From assembly GCA_044227705.1 (NCBI GenBank), contig JBGAWE010000230.1, positions 1 to 7,098 on the forward strand: DNA of 7,098 nt, written 5' to 3'. The position numbers were made by a program, and so were the translations under genes. A model generated the notes under the pieces. It made no database searches and was not told where the DNA came from. It worked only from the letters and a program-made list of their open reading frames with translations. Below are positions 6,635-7,098 of the stretch, in pieces. Numbering within the stretch: position 1 is the stretch's first letter; each line of letters starts with the position of its first letter. This DNA is from JANOQP01 sp044227705 (GTDB taxonomy: Bacteria > Bacteroidota > Bacteroidia > Chitinophagales > Saprospiraceae).

Positions 6635-6672
6635 AAAAGCCCGGCTCGCGCAGTTCGGCGGGCCGGGCTTTT
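6635..6672 (-). terminator. Intrinsic terminator after the DUF4920 gene
   Basis: Perfect 11-base arms (6635-6645 against 6662-6672; core GCCCGGC) enclose a 16-base loop. On the minus strand the hairpin ends in a run of five T, then CC. It begins about 20 bases past the stop codon of the DUF4920 gene, so that gene and the TPR gene are separate transcription units. Confidence 0.9.
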
Positions 6673-6692
6673 CGCATTGCGACCGGGCCTGT

Positions 6693-7098
6693 TCAATCGA
6701 CGAAGACCACGCCGGAGGCCATGAAGCGAAGCTCCTTTTCCGGCGATTTGATGGCGTCGATTTCGGCCTTCGACTTGCCCGCGTCGCCCGCGAGGTGCTT
6801 CAGCTCCTCGACCGAGGTCGTCTGCGTGTAGGCGTAGCCGTCGACGACGACGCGCTTGCCCGCGCAGTCCTTCGGCATGAAAAAGGCGTAGTCCTTGAAC
6901 TTCACCTTCATCACCGGCTGGGCCGGGTCGCCAGTCGTCAGATCCATCCAGCAGCCCTTCGCTTGGCAGACGGCGTCGACCTTGCCGACGACCTTCGCGG
7001 GCATCGAGTCGGAGGTCATCTTTTTGACGAACTCGGCGTACTCGATCGCGCCGTCGGGCGTGATGGCCGCGCCGAAGTGCTTGCCGTCGGCGGAAACG
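6693..7098 (-). CDS. DUF4920-family protein, 5' end cut by window edge
   Basis: The frame is open from the right edge to a TGA at 6693-6695, giving the last 134 residues. It matches the DUF4920 pattern throughout: KHFGA near the start, the signature CQAKGCWM (residues 44-51 of the fragment), VKFKDYAFFMPKD (65-77), then VVVDGYAYTQTTSVEEL and DAGKSKAEIDAI, closing with a short beta-strand. Cysteines at 44, 49 and 78 of the fragment could bind metal or form a disulfide; this is inference. DUF4920 proteins are common in Bacteroidota, usually carry an export or lipoprotein signal, and have no settled function; the N-terminal signal would lie outside the window. The Met at 7019 is not the start, because family similarity continues upstream of it to the edge. 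A strong terminator follows. Confidence 0.88.
   Translation of the reverse strand, partial: VSADGKHFGAAITPDGAIEYAEFVKKMTSDSMPAKVVGKVDAVCQAKGCWMDLTTGDPAQPVMKVKFKDYAFFMPKDCAGKRVVVDGYAYTQTTSVEELKHLAGDAGKSKAEIDAIKSPEKELRFMASGVVFVD

Noticed and set aside
6693..7019. Met at 7019 as the start of the DUF4920 gene
   Set aside because: The 26 codons between this Met and the edge keep the DUF4920 pattern (KHFGA then AIEYAEFVKK), so the gene continues beyond the window.
1..7098. tRNA, rRNA, CRISPR, insertion sequence, phage or defence genes
   Set aside because: I looked for clover-leaf-like sequence, regularly spaced repeats, transposase motifs and defence-type domains on both strands and found none. 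The content looks like ordinary housekeeping and envelope genes.

Overview
The window most resembles a chromosomal stretch from a high-GC member of the Bacteroidota, possibly the Saprospiria; the rank below phylum is a guess. Four things point there: a DUF4920-type protein, Do-family protease and aspartate-semialdehyde dehydrogenase sequences of the type seen in that phylum, start codons with no Shine-Dalgarno sequence in front of them, and a TAnnTTTG-type -7 promoter element upstream of asd. Coding sequence is rich in G and C at third codon positions, which produces long meaningless open frames on the opposite strand.

All five genes lie on the minus strand, so in transcription order the window reads from right to left. 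They are: the 3' part of a DUF4920 gene (right edge to 6693); a secreted TPR-repeat protein (6437-4710); aspartate-semialdehyde dehydrogenase, asd (4541-3534); a 558-residue coiled-coil protein with DUF349-like segments and an unusual alanine-rich, charged C-terminal tail (3422-1746); and a DegP/HtrA-family periplasmic serine protease (1489 to the left edge), which lacks only its C-terminal end. Both edge genes are cut by the window.

Strong intrinsic terminators follow the DUF4920 gene, the TPR gene and the coiled-coil gene. The region is therefore mostly single-gene transcription units, with one exception: no terminator is visible between asd and the coiled-coil gene, so those two may share a transcript. 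No gap between genes exceeds about 255 bases. I see no tRNA, rRNA, CRISPR array, insertion sequence or phage-like gene.

The genes do not form an obvious pathway. Three encode probable envelope proteins (DUF4920 protein, TPR protein, protease), one encodes an amino-acid biosynthesis enzyme, and one is an uncharacterised, probably cytoplasmic coiled-coil protein. The coiled-coil protein is the least explained element. I do not see convincing evidence for a new multi-gene system here.
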